Source of the DNA: Acidobacteriota bacterium
Lineage (GTDB): Bacteria; Acidobacteriota; Terriglobia; Bryobacterales; Bryobacteraceae
DNA: 64,000 bases
Direction: 5' to 3'
Assembly: GCA_017304135.1 (NCBI GenBank)
Contig: JAFLBB010000018.1
Location: 1 to 64,000 of the forward strand
Both the position numbers and the translations under genes were made by a program. The notes beneath the pieces were generated by a model. It had not been told where the DNA came from and ran no database searches. It worked only from the letters and a program-made list of their open reading frames with translations. Of this stretch, positions 9,383-17,990 are shown one piece after another (the stretch's first letter is position 1; each line of letters begins with the position of its first letter).

Positions 9383-9941
9383 CGGATGAGCGCTCGATCT
9401 TGTCGAGAAACGGCAGCGCGCAGAAGAGGAAGTAGTTAGGGCGGTCACTGGCCAGGTGGTGGCGGTGGCTGCGGATCACTTTGCCTTCATGAAGAAGAAA
9501 CGCGCCCGGCATTTGCATGGCGTCGCCTTCGGTTGCGCCGATTCCGTGCCCGTCCTGTATTCCCGCCTTGACGCCGCGTTTCCAGACCTCAAGCCCGAAT
9601 AGCTGCCGTAAGCTGCCCCGCTTGAGGCCAAAAGCCCTGTACAGGTCGCGATTGGGGTTGGTGATGTGATCGAGGTCATCGAGCTTGTAGCCGCCGGCGA
9701 ACTGGCGGAAACGCTCGCGTGAGCTCATGTGAACAAGGACGATGTGGATTCCTGCCTTTTCAATGCGCACGCGCTGCCGCGCCAGATCAGCCAAGGCTTC
9801 CCGGCAGAAGGTGCAACCGGCATGGCGCAGGAAAACGAGGAGAACTGGCGTGCGCTCGCTGAGCGTTCCCAGGCCTTCGCCCCGGCTGGTAGACCAGCGG
9901 TCCAATTCTGTGCCTTCCGGCAGTTGCGTTTGGCCGTTCAT
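9366..9941 (-). CDS. Peroxiredoxin-like (AhpC/TSA-type) protein
   Basis: 191 residues with a thioredoxin fold. The core VLLVFLRHAGCTFCREAL carries a C-x-x-C (CTFC) at the start of the active helix, as in the PRXL2/SelL-type AhpC-TSA branch rather than the classical peroxiredoxin T-x-x-C. The C-terminal part has the usual cis-Pro region (MQMPGAFLL). It probably acts in thiol redox control or peroxide removal in the cytoplasm. The ATG at 9941 (MNGQTQLPEG) with GGGAG upstream fits better than in-frame upstream codons, which lie in the intergenic hairpin region. Followed by an overlapping membrane-protein gene. Confidence 0.82.
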   Translation of the reverse strand: MNGQTQLPEGTELDRWSTSRGEGLGTLSERTPVLLVFLRHAGCTFCREALADLARQRVRIEKAGIHIVLVHMSSRERFRQFAGGYKLDDLDHITNPNRDLYRAFGLKRGSLRQLFGLEVWKRGVKAGIQDGHGIGATEGDAMQMPGAFLLHEGKVIRSHRHHLASDRPNYFLFCALPFLDKIERSSDVQTA

Positions 9942-9993
9942 TGTACTCCCGTGTAAGCGACGCGCCGGGTGGCCCGGCGGAATCATTTTATTT

Positions 9994-10030
9994 CCCAATG
10001 GCGCCGGCTGGCTGGCACGGCGCCATTGGG
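9994..10030 (-). terminator. Perfect 13-bp hairpin between the fasciclin and peroxiredoxin-like genes
   Basis: 9994-10006 and 10018-10030 are exact reverse complements (13 bp, mostly G/C) around an 11-base loop. It lies just after the fasciclin stop on the minus strand. The bases after it on that strand are A-rich rather than U-rich, so it may be a non-canonical terminator, an mRNA-end stabiliser or a barrier before the next gene. Confidence 0.45.
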
Positions 10031-10058
10031 GGCAGAAGGTGAGCATGGCCCAACCTGC

Positions 10059-10535
10059 TTACTTGGGCAGAATGACCGAGTCGATGACGTGGATGACTCC
10101 GTTGTCGGTGACGATATCGGTCTTCACCACCTTCGCCCCATCCACCATCACCTCGCCGCCCTTCACCATGATCTTCGCGCTCTGACCCTGCACGGTCTTT
10201 GCGCTCTTCAACTTGACCACATCGGCGGCCATCACTTTGCCGGCCACCACATGGTAGGTCAGCACGGCCTGCAGCTTAGCCTTGTTCTCCGGCTTAAGCA
10301 GCGTTTCCACGGTGCCGGCGGGCAGCTTGGCGAAGGCCTCGTCGGTCGGGGCGAACACGGTGAACGGACCGGGTCCCTTCAACGTCTCCACCAGGCCGGC
10401 GGCCTGCAAAGCAGCGGCGAGGGTCTTAAACTGGCCGGCGCCGACAGCCGTGTCGACGAGGTCGGCGGCGTTGGCCGAGAAGGTGGTGAGTGCGAGGACG
10501 CAGCTCACGCCGAGGGTGCGAATGATGCTTTTCAC
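10059..10535 (-). CDS. Secreted fasciclin-domain protein
   Basis: 158 residues: a signal peptide (about 1-23, ending ANA) and one fasciclin (FAS1) domain. The two FAS1 signature boxes are clear: [13 protein letters not shown] near residue 57, and [11 protein letters not shown] followed by [13 protein letters not shown] at the C-terminus. FAS1 domains mediate adhesion at the cell surface or in the periplasm. The GTG start at 10535 has AAGGAG about 9 bases upstream. Separated from ubiE by 93 bases with no clear promoter. Confidence 0.93.
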   Translation of the reverse strand: MKSIIRTLGVSCVLALTTFSANAADLVDTAVGAGQFKTLAAALQAAGLVETLKGPGPFTVFAPTDEAFAKLPAGTVETLLKPENKAKLQAVLTYHVVAGKVMAADVVKLKSAKTVQGQSAKIMVKGGEVMVDGAKVVKTDIVTDNGVIHVIDSVILPK

Positions 10536-10628
10536 AGATTGTCTCCTTGGGGTTCTTGCCGAGGATGCTCCGCTTGAGCGCCGATCCTCCGCACCCTTGT
10601 AGATTGCCGTGCGCTCGCGGAGGTTGAA

Positions 10629-11405
10629 TTATTTGGAGACGTGCGGGGACTTCACACCGATGTGCAGCGCAACGATGCCAAACGTCATGCGATGGAAACG
10701 GACATTCGTGAATCCACACTGCCGCATGAGCATCGCCAGCGTGTCGGCATCGGGAAAGCGGCGAACGCTCTCCGGAAGGTAGCGATAGGCGTCGGCAGCA
10801 TCCTGGCCGGAGAGCAGTGCGCCGATCCGGGGCAGGACGCGCAGCGAGTAGAAATCGTAGAAGGCTCGAAAGGCGCGATTGGGCGGGGTGGAGAACTCGA
10901 GGATCGCGGCCGTGCCTCCGGGCTTCAGCACGCGGCATATCTCGCGCAGGCCCCTTTCGTAGTTAGCGAGATTGCGGAACCCGAAGGCGACGCTCAGCAC
11001 GTTGGCTGAATCGTCGGCCAGCGGCAGGTTGAGGGCGTCGGCTTCAAACAGCGGCGTGGAGGCAGCGCGGGCGGAGCTCTTGCGCGAGGCCTCAAGCAGC
11101 ATGGGGTGGCAGAAGTCGGTGCCGAACACGGTGGTGCCGCTGCGTTTGGCGAGGGCCAGCATGAGGTCGCCGCTGCCGCAGCAGAGATCAACGACAACCG
11201 TGCCGGGCGCGGTGATCTCCCCGGCCAGCAGCTTCACCGTGCGTGCCCGCCAGAGGGTGTCCATGTTGCCCGACAGGACATGGTTCAGCAGGTCATAGCG
11301 TGGAGCGACGCCGTCGAACATGCGGCGCACCCAGCGGCCCACCTGTTGTTCCCCTTCGACACCCTTCGGCCGGGAGCCCGGCGCGGCTTGGACCGTTTTG
11401 CTCAC
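10629..11405 (-). CDS. ubiE: Demethylmenaquinone methyltransferase
   Basis: 258 residues of a class I SAM-dependent methyltransferase. The glycine-rich SAM loop VVDLCCGSGDL, the preceding FDGVAPRYDLLNHVLS block, the FGFRNLANY stretch and RVLKPGGTAAILEFS are all typical of UbiE/MenG. It makes the last C-methylation of menaquinone. Its GTG start overlaps the aroB stop (GTGA), so it is translated from the same message as 3-dehydroquinate synthase. This links the shikimate route, which supplies chorismate, with quinone synthesis. With KorAB and NuoM nearby, menaquinone is the likely respiratory quinone. Confidence 0.93.
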   Translation of the reverse strand: MSKTVQAAPGSRPKGVEGEQQVGRWVRRMFDGVAPRYDLLNHVLSGNMDTLWRARTVKLLAGEITAPGTVVVDLCCGSGDLMLALAKRSGTTVFGTDFCHPMLLEASRKSSARAASTPLFEADALNLPLADDSANVLSVAFGFRNLANYERGLREICRVLKPGGTAAILEFSTPPNRAFRAFYDFYSLRVLPRIGALLSGQDAADAYRYLPESVRRFPDADTLAMLMRQCGFTNVRFHRMTFGIVALHIGVKSPHVSK

Positions 11406-12490
11406 GCCTCCGCCAACTCCCGCAGGGCGATTTCGGTCGCCTCGTGGATGAGCCGTTCCTCAATGCCGGAGCGGACCACAACGCTGCCGATGCTATCGGC
11501 AAGGACAAAGTGCACCTTACCCTGAATGGTCTTCTTGTCGCTGCCGAGGCGGGCGACCAGGGAACTTGCGGTGATGCCGGCCAGCGAAGGGAGGGCGCCA
11601 TAGGCCGATATGGCGTCGTTCATGCGCCGGACGTCAACTGCTTCGCAGACGCCGGTGAGACGCGCCAGATGGCCGACTGCGCGCATGCCGAAGGCGACCG
11701 CTTCGCCATGGAGCAGGTGTTTGTACTGCGTCTCGGCTTCGAGCGCGTGGCCGATGGTGTGGCCATAGTTGAGGATGCGCCGGAGCCCGCCTTCCTTTTC
11801 GTCGGCCGACACCACTTCGGCCTTGATGCGCACGCTTTCGGCGATGATCTCTTCGACGATCGCAGGTTCCATGGCGAGCACCTGTGCCGAGTCGTTGGCC
11901 ATGCGCTCAAACAGGCTCGGACTGCGGATGACGCCGCATTTCAGTACTTCAAAGAGCCCGGCACGGTATTCCCGCGGCGGCAACGTAGTGAGGACATCGG
12001 GGTCGATGAGCACGGCCAAGGGCTGGTGGAATGCGCCGATCAAGTTCTTGCCGCCCACGAGATTGGCGCCCGTTTTGCCACCAACGGCCGCGTCCACCTG
12101 GGCAAGCAGCGTGGTGGGCGCCTGGATGACCGGGATTCCGCGCATGAAGATGGCGGCGAGAAAGCCCCCCAGGTCGCCGGCAATGCCCCCGCCGAAGGCG
12201 ATGACCAGGCTCGATCGGTCGGCGCCCAGTTCCACCATCCGGTCGGCCAGAGCCTCCACGAAGGCCATCCGCTTGCGCTCTTCACCGCCGGGAAAGAGAA
12301 GGACTTCGAAGGCACGGCCGCCGAGGGCCGCCTGCATGCGGGCAGCGTGCAGGTTCCACACGTCGTGTGTCGTTACGATGAACAACTTACCGGCGCGGGC
12401 CGGAATGTGGGCGGCCAGTGAACCCAGTGCGCCGCGCGAAACCTCCACCGGGTAACGTTCCCGGGGTGTCTCGACTACGAAGGTAGGCAT
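11402..12490 (-). CDS. aroB: 3-Dehydroquinate synthase
   Basis: 362 residues. Catalyses the second shikimate-pathway step, DAHP to 3-dehydroquinate, using NAD+ and a divalent metal. Visible signatures: FPGGEERK, FGGGIAGDLGGF, the nucleotide-site stretch PTTLLAQVDAAVGGKTG, NLIGAFHQP, and the metal ligands in the RRILNYGHTIGHALE and HGEAVAFGM motifs. The ATG at 12490 has no Shine-Dalgarno sequence. Instead TGGTACAAC (extended -10, 12497-12505) ends 7 bases before it, which predicts a leaderless message. Co-transcribed with ubiE; divergent from nadB. Confidence 0.96.
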   Translation of the reverse strand: MPTFVVETPRERYPVEVSRGALGSLAAHIPARAGKLFIVTTHDVWNLHAARMQAALGGRAFEVLLFPGGEERKRMAFVEALADRMVELGADRSSLVIAFGGGIAGDLGGFLAAIFMRGIPVIQAPTTLLAQVDAAVGGKTGANLVGGKNLIGAFHQPLAVLIDPDVLTTLPPREYRAGLFEVLKCGVIRSPSLFERMANDSAQVLAMEPAIVEEIIAESVRIKAEVVSADEKEGGLRRILNYGHTIGHALEAETQYKHLLHGEAVAFGMRAVGHLARLTGVCEAVDVRRMNDAISAYGALPSLAGITASSLVARLGSDKKTIQGKVHFVLADSIGSVVVRSGIEERLIHEATEIALRELAEA

Positions 12491-12496
12491 ACTCTC

Positions 12497-12506
12497 GTTG
12501 TACCAT
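12497..12506. promoter_or_regulatory. Overlapping divergent -10 elements for aroB and nadB
   Basis: On the minus strand TACAAC (12502-12497), preceded by TGG, is an extended -10 whose predicted +1 is position 12490, the A of the aroB ATG. On the plus strand TACCAT (12501-12506) predicts a +1 at 12513, the ATC proposed as the nadB start. The two hexamers share two bases. No -35 match at 17 bases is convincing on either strand. Confidence 0.4.
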
Positions 12507-12512
12507 TAGGAC

Positions 12513-14069
12513 ATCACGCCGCAGACCGAAGACATCCTCCAGACAGACTTTCTTGTGGTGGGCGCGGGCGTCGCCGGATTGCGCGCCGCCATCGAGCTTT
12601 CACTCGCCGGACGCGTATTGGTGCTGGCAAAAGACAGCCTCCATGAGTCCTCCTCCGAGTACGCCCAAGGTGGGATTGCCGCCGCCCTAAACGACGACGA
12701 CGAGGTGTCGCTCCACGAGATGGACACGCTGAAAGCAGGCGATGGGCTGTGCGACCCGGTGGCCGTCCGGACGCTGGTGGAAGAGGGTCCCCACGCGATT
12801 GAACAACTGATTGCCTGGGGCGCGGAGTTCGATCGTGAGGGCACGAAGTTGCTGTTTGCACGTGAGGGCGCCCATTCGCGCAGCCGCGTACTTCATGCCC
12901 ATGGCGACTCCACTGGCCGTGAGATTTCGCGCACGTTGTATCACAAGGCCGTCTCCATGCCACGAGTGGAGATTCGCAGTTTCTCCGCCATAACGGATCT
13001 GCTCACAGACGGAGTGAGCGTTTGCGGCGCAAGGGCGTTTGAGGAGAAGACCGGCCGCCATCTGGAGATTCAGGCCCGGGCGGTGTTGCTGGCCACGGGC
13101 GGTTTGGGCCGCGTCTACCGTGTCACGACCAATCCCGACGTGGCCACCGGGGATGGCGTGGCCATGGCCTTCCGCGCCGGCGCCGAGATCAGCGACATTG
13201 AGTTTGTCCAGTTCCACCCCACGGCGCTCCACCTGGAGGGCGCGCCCTCATTCCTGTTGAGTGAGGCTCTGCGCGGAGAGGGGGCGGTGTTGCTGAATGG
13301 CGACCGGGAGCGGTTCATGGAAGCCTATCACCCCATGGCGGAGCTCGCCCCGCGCGACGTGGTGAGCCGCGGCATTGTGGCCGAGTTGCGGCGTACTGGT
13401 GAGCCGCATGTCTATTTGGATCTAAGCCACCGCGAGCCAGGCTTCGTGGCCAAGCGGTTTCCGCGTATCTATGAGACCTGCCGCAGGTTCGGAATTGACC
13501 TGGAGCGGCAGGCCGCCCCGGTGCTGCCCGCCGTGCACTATGCAATGGGCGGAGTGAGAACCAATCTGCATGGATTAACCACACTGCCCGGACTCTATGC
13601 GGCCGGCGAGGCCGCCTGCACGGGTGTGCACGGAGCCAACCGCCTGGCAAGCAACTCTCTGTTAGAGGGAATCGTCTTCGGCGCGCGGGCCGGAATAGCC
13701 ATGCGGGAACATGCCGCCGATCTTGTCCGCACACCGGAGCCTTTGGCCGCTTCCTCCATTCCCAATATGCCCGAGGCCAGCCTGCGCGAACTCACCTGGC
13801 ACAATTGCGGCATCGTCCGCGCGGGCGGCGAATTGAAAACCGCCCTCCGCCGGTTGGACCGTGTCTCGTTCCAGGCGCCCGCCACGCCCTCTCGCGCGCA
13901 ATATGAGCTGCGCAACCTGCACTGCGTGGCCCAACTGATCGCCCGGTGCGCCCTGGCGCGCGAGGAAAGCCGCGGCGGCCACTATCGCAGCGACTTTCCT
14001 GAGCCCAAGGCCGAATTCCAACTTCACTCTTCCATTCACAAGGACAGCCTGAATGTCTCGTTTCGTTAG
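12513..14069 (+). CDS. nadB: L-aspartate oxidase
   Basis: Oxidises L-aspartate to iminoaspartate in the first step of de novo NAD synthesis. Signatures: the FAD dinucleotide loop VVGAGVAGLRAA, SEYAQGGIAA, the REGAHSRSRVLHA substrate loop, LATGGLGRVY, FHPTAL, ELAPRDVV, HYAMGGV and HGANRLASNSLLE. The first beta strand (TDFLVVGAG) begins before the first possible GTG (12555), and the frame is open only back to a TAG at 12507. No ATG, GTG or TTG lies between, so the start is probably the ATC at 12513 (or 12534); a GTG at 12555 would cut the first strand. Overlaps the next gene by 17 bases. Confidence 0.93.
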   Translation: MTPQTEDILQTDFLVVGAGVAGLRAAIELSLAGRVLVLAKDSLHESSSEYAQGGIAAALNDDDEVSLHEMDTLKAGDGLCDPVAVRTLVEEGPHAIEQLIAWGAEFDREGTKLLFAREGAHSRSRVLHAHGDSTGREISRTLYHKAVSMPRVEIRSFSAITDLLTDGVSVCGARAFEEKTGRHLEIQARAVLLATGGLGRVYRVTTNPDVATGDGVAMAFRAGAEISDIEFVQFHPTALHLEGAPSFLLSEALRGEGAVLLNGDRERFMEAYHPMAELAPRDVVSRGIVAELRRTGEPHVYLDLSHREPGFVAKRFPRIYETCRRFGIDLERQAAPVLPAVHYAMGGVRTNLHGLTTLPGLYAAGEAACTGVHGANRLASNSLLEGIVFGARAGIAMREHAADLVRTPEPLAASSIPNMPEASLRELTWHNCGIVRAGGELKTALRRLDRVSFQAPATPSRAQYELRNLHCVAQLIARCALAREESRGGHYRSDFPEPKAEFQLHSSIHKDSLNVSFR

Positions 14070-15312
14070 CCCGCGCGCCGCGGCCGTGTACGGGCCCACG
14101 TGCGCGTTCTTTCTGCTTGCCGCCCTGGAGATCCGCCAGGTGGGGCCGGAAACCGCGCTGTGGGCCGCGCCCGCGATTCTGCTGGCCGCCATGATGATTG
14201 CCTGGGCCGCCGAAAGCGCCCAGTATTACGTCGCGCAAGGCTTTGCGCTGGCAATTCTGGCCTGGCTGCAGACCCTCCCCGAGTTTGCCGTGGAAGCCGT
14301 GCTGGCCTGGAAACAACAGGTTCCCCTGCTGCTCGCCAACCTCACCGGAGCGCTGCGCCTGCTCACCGGTTTGGGCTGGCCGATGATCTACTTCACAGCC
14401 GCGCTCTTCCACCGCCTGCAATACAAGAAGCCGCTCGAGCAGATCGACCTTGAGGAGGAGCATTGTGTCGAGGTGGTCGGACTCCTCGTGCCCCTTCTCT
14501 ATGCCTTCTTCATCTGGTGGAAAGCCTCGCTGAATGTCTGGGACGCGGGCGTGCTGATTCTCATTTATGTGGTCTACCTGTGGATCCTCTCGCACATGCC
14601 GCCGCAGGAACATGAAGACATCGAGGAGTTGGACCGCATTCCGAGGGCGATCGTCAAATCGTCACCCGCCCTCCGGAATCTCGCCATCATCGGGCTGTTT
14701 GCCGCCGGCGGCGGGCTGATCTACTTCGCCGCCGAGCCGTTCCTGGGCAGCCTTTTGGCGCTTTCGGCCATGCTCGGCGTACCCAGTTTTGTGTTCGTGC
14801 AGTGGGTGGCGCCGTTTGTCAGCGAGTTCCCCGAGAAGGTGAGCGCCTTCTACTGGGCGCGCACCATCAAGAAGGCGCCGATGGCATTGATGAACATGGT
14901 GTCGAGCAACATCAACCAGTGGACGCTGCTGGCTGCGATGCTGCCCATCGTCTACTCCATCAGCCGGGGTTCTTTGTCGTCGATTCCGTTTGACGAGCAG
15001 CAGGAGTTGGAAATCCTGATGACCATCGGCCAGTCCCTGGTGGGCATGATCTTCCTGGTGAACATGAAGATGGTGTGGTGGGAGGCCTCGGCGCTGTTCA
15101 CGTTGTGGGTGGTGCAATTCGCCTTTTCACCGATGAAACCGGGACCGGGCGCGTTGGGTTTCATCGCCGGCCACATTCACGAGTACGTGACCTACCTCTA
15201 CCTGGCATGGGCCGTGGTCGGCTTCATCGGCTTCATCCTGAAGCCGAGTTCGGCAACGGCGTTTCACCTCTTTGGCAAGGTCTGGCGCACGCACGTACGC
15301 AGGGCGGCGTAG
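14053..15312 (+). CDS. Sodium/calcium-exchanger-type membrane antiporter
   Basis: 419 residues with about ten to eleven hydrophobic helices. Two alpha-repeat-like motifs, the hallmark of the Ca2+/cation antiporter superfamily, can be seen: LQTLPEFAVEAVLAW near residue 75 and APFVSEFPEKVSAFYW near 255, each with an acidic residue in a P-E/S-E context. An acidic cytoplasmic loop (HEDIEELDR) lies between the halves. It probably exchanges Ca2+ or another cation for Na+/H+ across the inner membrane. The first ATG overlaps nadB by 17 bases, so expression is coupled. The transported ion is not evident. Confidence 0.82.
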   Translation: MSRFVSPRAAAVYGPTCAFFLLAALEIRQVGPETALWAAPAILLAAMMIAWAAESAQYYVAQGFALAILAWLQTLPEFAVEAVLAWKQQVPLLLANLTGALRLLTGLGWPMIYFTAALFHRLQYKKPLEQIDLEEEHCVEVVGLLVPLLYAFFIWWKASLNVWDAGVLILIYVVYLWILSHMPPQEHEDIEELDRIPRAIVKSSPALRNLAIIGLFAAGGGLIYFAAEPFLGSLLALSAMLGVPSFVFVQWVAPFVSEFPEKVSAFYWARTIKKAPMALMNMVSSNINQWTLLAAMLPIVYSISRGSLSSIPFDEQQELEILMTIGQSLVGMIFLVNMKMVWWEASALFTLWVVQFAFSPMKPGPGALGFIAGHIHEYVTYLYLAWAVVGFIGFILKPSSATAFHLFGKVWRTHVRRAA

Positions 15313-15365
15313 CGGGATCCTACCGAATCGCGCCTTCCGTCGGCCTGATCATGTGGCTTGCGGTC

Positions 15366-15374
15366 TGATATGAT
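15366..15374 (+). promoter_or_regulatory. Extended -10 promoter for a leaderless cupin gene
   Basis: TGATATGAT matches the extended -10 pattern TGnTATAAT with one mismatch. The GTG start at 15381 is exactly 7 bases after its last base and no ribosome site lies between, so the mRNA probably begins at the start codon. Confidence 0.45.
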
Positions 15375-15380
15375 CCCGCC

Positions 15381-16025
15381 GTGCGCCATATCTTGCCTCT
15401 TCTCCTGACCGCAGCAGCCTTCACCCAGACACGGCCGATTCCCATTGAAAATGAATGGGTTCGCGTTGTGGTGGCGCAGAATACGCCAGGCCAGAAGAGC
15501 CGCCTGCACAAACACGACATGAACCGAGTGATGGTCCATCTCAGTCCGGGCGTGATGCGGTTGGCCTACGAAGGCAAGCCGGTGAACGACGTGAAGTTCG
15601 ACGCCGGCACGGTGCGCTGGGACCCTCTGGGAGGGATGCACACGAGTGAAAACGTGGGTGGGACCACCTACCGCATCGTCGAAGTGGAGTTGCGCAAAGC
15701 GGGCTCGGCGGTTGCCTGGCCGGCCCACGACCCACTCAAGGTCGCGCCCGGTAACTACAAGGTGGAATTTGAGAACGAGCAGGTGCGGGTGGTGCGGGTG
15801 CGCTTCCCGGCCAAGGGTTCGATTCCGCGCCATGAGCACGCCACCCATCGCGTGACCATCGCCTTGACGCCCGCGAAGATCCTGGTGACCAATGCCGATG
15901 GCTCGAAGGTGGAGGCGGTGTTTGCGGCGGGTGAAGCGCGCTGGGGAGTCCCCGGGGTCCACTCCGAGCAGAGCCTGAGCGACACACCAATCGAGCTGAT
16001 CATGATCGACCTGAAGTCAAAGTAG
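15381..16025 (+). CDS. Exported two-cupin-domain protein
   Basis: 214 residues. A short signal peptide (about 1-16, ending AFTQ) is followed by two related cupin halves: residues 20-110 (IPIENEWVRVVVAQNTPGQKS with HKHDMNRVMV) and 125-212 (YKVEFENEQVRVVRVRFPAKGS with RHEHATHRVTIAL). Both halves keep the His-x-His of a metal-binding cupin and the downstream GEARW/GTVRW strand. Related proteins are common as periplasmic 'cytoplasmic-protein-like' cupins in Acidobacteria. Enzyme activity cannot be predicted. The GTG start has no Shine-Dalgarno sequence but lies 7 bases after an extended -10. Confidence 0.8.
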   Translation: MRHILPLLLTAAAFTQTRPIPIENEWVRVVVAQNTPGQKSRLHKHDMNRVMVHLSPGVMRLAYEGKPVNDVKFDAGTVRWDPLGGMHTSENVGGTTYRIVEVELRKAGSAVAWPAHDPLKVAPGNYKVEFENEQVRVVRVRFPAKGSIPRHEHATHRVTIALTPAKILVTNADGSKVEAVFAAGEARWGVPGVHSEQSLSDTPIELIMIDLKSK

Positions 16026-16067
16026 CGCGGGCGGCGGCGGGGGGCGCGCTACACTGGGGTCATCAGC

Positions 16068-16607
16068 ATGAAAGCGCGCATCCACGGGACAACCATTCTT
16101 TGCGTTCGACGGAACGGAAAGGTGGTGATGGCGGGCGACGGACAGGCGACGATGGGCTCGGAAGTGCTCAAGGCCTCGGTCAACAAGCTCCGCCGCTTGT
16201 ACAAAGAGAAGATCGTGGCGGGGTTTGCCGGGTCGACGGCCGACGCCTTCTCGCTCTTCGCCCGGTTCGAATCCAAGCTGGAACAGCACAACGGCAACCT
16301 GCCACGCAGCGTGGTGGAGTTGGCCAAGGATTGGCGCACCGACAAAGTGCTGCGCCACCTGGAGGCCCTGCTGCTAGTGGCCGACCTGCAGAACACCTTC
16401 ATCGTAAGCGGCGATGGCGACGTGATTGAGCCCGACGAGGCCGTGGCGGCCATCGGCTCCGGCGGCGGGTTCGCAAAATCGGCCGCACGTGCCCTGATCG
16501 AGAACACCGATCTGGACGCGCGCGCCATCACCGAGCGCGCCATGAAGATCGCGGGCGACCTCTGCATCTACACGAACCAGAACATCCGCTATGAGGAGTT
16601 GGGCTAA
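16068..16607 (+). CDS. hslV: ATP-dependent protease peptidase subunit HslV
   Basis: 179 residues of an N-terminal-nucleophile threonine protease (proteasome beta fold). The catalytic threonine is Thr8 in [21 protein letters not shown], so a seven-residue propeptide must be removed; E. coli HslV loses only Met, whereas the B. subtilis homologue also has a longer N-terminus. Other blocks: [42 protein letters not shown] and ICIYTNQN-like [15 protein letters not shown]. It forms the HslUV complex with the next gene. A TACACT -10-like element 12 bases before the ATG suggests a very short leader. Confidence 0.97.
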   Translation: MKARIHGTTILCVRRNGKVVMAGDGQATMGSEVLKASVNKLRRLYKEKIVAGFAGSTADAFSLFARFESKLEQHNGNLPRSVVELAKDWRTDKVLRHLEALLLVADLQNTFIVSGDGDVIEPDEAVAAIGSGGGFAKSAARALIENTDLDARAITERAMKIAGDLCIYTNQNIRYEELG

Positions 16608-16631
16608 GCCCGGCTGGCAGGAGGCAACGGT

Positions 16632-17990
16632 ATGGTGATCTATCTCCCCAGCCAGGGCGGCGACAATGCGCCGCTGCTCGATGAGCTAACCCCGCGCGAG
16701 ATCGTCCACGAGCTGGATAAATACGTCATCGGGCAGGGCGAAGCCAAGCGCGCCGTGGCCGTGGCGCTGCGCAACCGCATCCGGCGGCAGAAGCTCGAAC
16801 CAGAGATGGCCGAAGAAGTGATGCCGAAGAACATCCTCATGATCGGCCCGACGGGGGTGGGCAAGACGGAGCTGGCGCGGCGCCTGGCGCGGCTCGCTAA
16901 TTCGCCGTTTCTCAAGGTGGAGGCGAGCAAGTTCACCGAGGTCGGCTATGTCGGCCGCGATGTGGAATCGATGATCCGCGACCTGGTGGAGATTTCCATC
17001 GACATGGTGCGCGAGGAGAAGCTCGACGAGGTGGCCGACCGCGCCGAGCGCAACGCCGAAGAGCGGCTGCTCGACCTGCTCATGCCGCCGCAGCCCGAAG
17101 GCGCCGAGCCCGTGGAAAAGACGCGCGAGAAACTTCGCGACCGTCTGCGTGCCGGCAAGCTCGACGACCGCGTTGTTGAGGTGGATGTCAAGGAACGCGG
17201 GCCGACGTTTGAAGTGGCCACCAACATGGGCGTCGAGGAGATGGACATCAACCTCAAGGAGATGCTCCCCAACTTCTTCGGCCAGCGTTCGCGCAAACGC
17301 AAGATGCGCGTCAGCGAGGCCATGGACTACCTGATCCAGGAAGAGGAGCAGAAGCTCGTCGACATGGACCAGGTGACGCGCATCGCCATTGAGCGCGTCG
17401 AACGCAACGGCATCATCTTCCTCGACGAGGTGGACAAGATCGCCGGCCGCGAGGGCGGACAGGGTCCTGACGTGAGCCGCGAAGGTGTGCAGCGCGACAT
17501 TCTGCCGATTGTCGAAGGCACGACCGTGAATACGCGCTATGGCTTTGTGCGCACAGACCACATCCTGTTTATCGCGGCGGGCGCGTTCCATGTCTCCAAG
17601 CCGAGCGATCTGATCCCTGAGCTGCAGGGTCGATTTCCCATCCGCGTGGAGTTGAAGTCACTCACCGAAGAGGACTTCATCCGCATTCTCAAGGAGCCCA
17701 AGGGCGCGCTGGTGAAGCAGTATACGGCGCTGCTCGAAACCGAGGGCCTGGATCTCAACTTCACCGACGATTCGCTGGTGGAGATCGCGCGCATGGCGGC
17801 CCATGTCAACGAGACGACCGAGAACATCGGCGCGCGGCGGCTGCACACGATCATGGAAAAGGTGCTGGAGACGATCAGTTTCGAGGCGCCGGACATGAAG
17901 AAGCGCAAGGTGAAGATCGACACCGCCTACGTGCGGTCGCAGCTCTCGGAAATCGTGAAGGACCAGGACCTGAGCAAGTACATTTTGTGA
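16632..17990 (+). CDS. hslU: HslU ATPase, unfoldase of the HslUV protease
   Basis: 452 residues, AAA+ protein. Walker A is GPTGVGKT at residues 72-79 and Walker B is [12 protein letters not shown]. The family-specific I-domain (about 110-230), the [14 protein letters not shown] sensor-2 region and the C-terminal tail SKYIL, which inserts into HslV, are all present. It unfolds substrates and threads them into HslV. It lies 24 bases after hslV with AGGAGGC near the start, and the next gene overlaps its stop by 4 bases (GTGA). Confidence 0.98.
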   Translation: MVIYLPSQGGDNAPLLDELTPREIVHELDKYVIGQGEAKRAVAVALRNRIRRQKLEPEMAEEVMPKNILMIGPTGVGKTELARRLARLANSPFLKVEASKFTEVGYVGRDVESMIRDLVEISIDMVREEKLDEVADRAERNAEERLLDLLMPPQPEGAEPVEKTREKLRDRLRAGKLDDRVVEVDVKERGPTFEVATNMGVEEMDINLKEMLPNFFGQRSRKRKMRVSEAMDYLIQEEEQKLVDMDQVTRIAIERVERNGIIFLDEVDKIAGREGGQGPDVSREGVQRDILPIVEGTTVNTRYGFVRTDHILFIAAGAFHVSKPSDLIPELQGRFPIRVELKSLTEEDFIRILKEPKGALVKQYTALLETEGLDLNFTDDSLVEIARMAAHVNETTENIGARRLHTIMEKVLETISFEAPDMKKRKVKIDTAYVRSQLSEIVKDQDLSKYIL

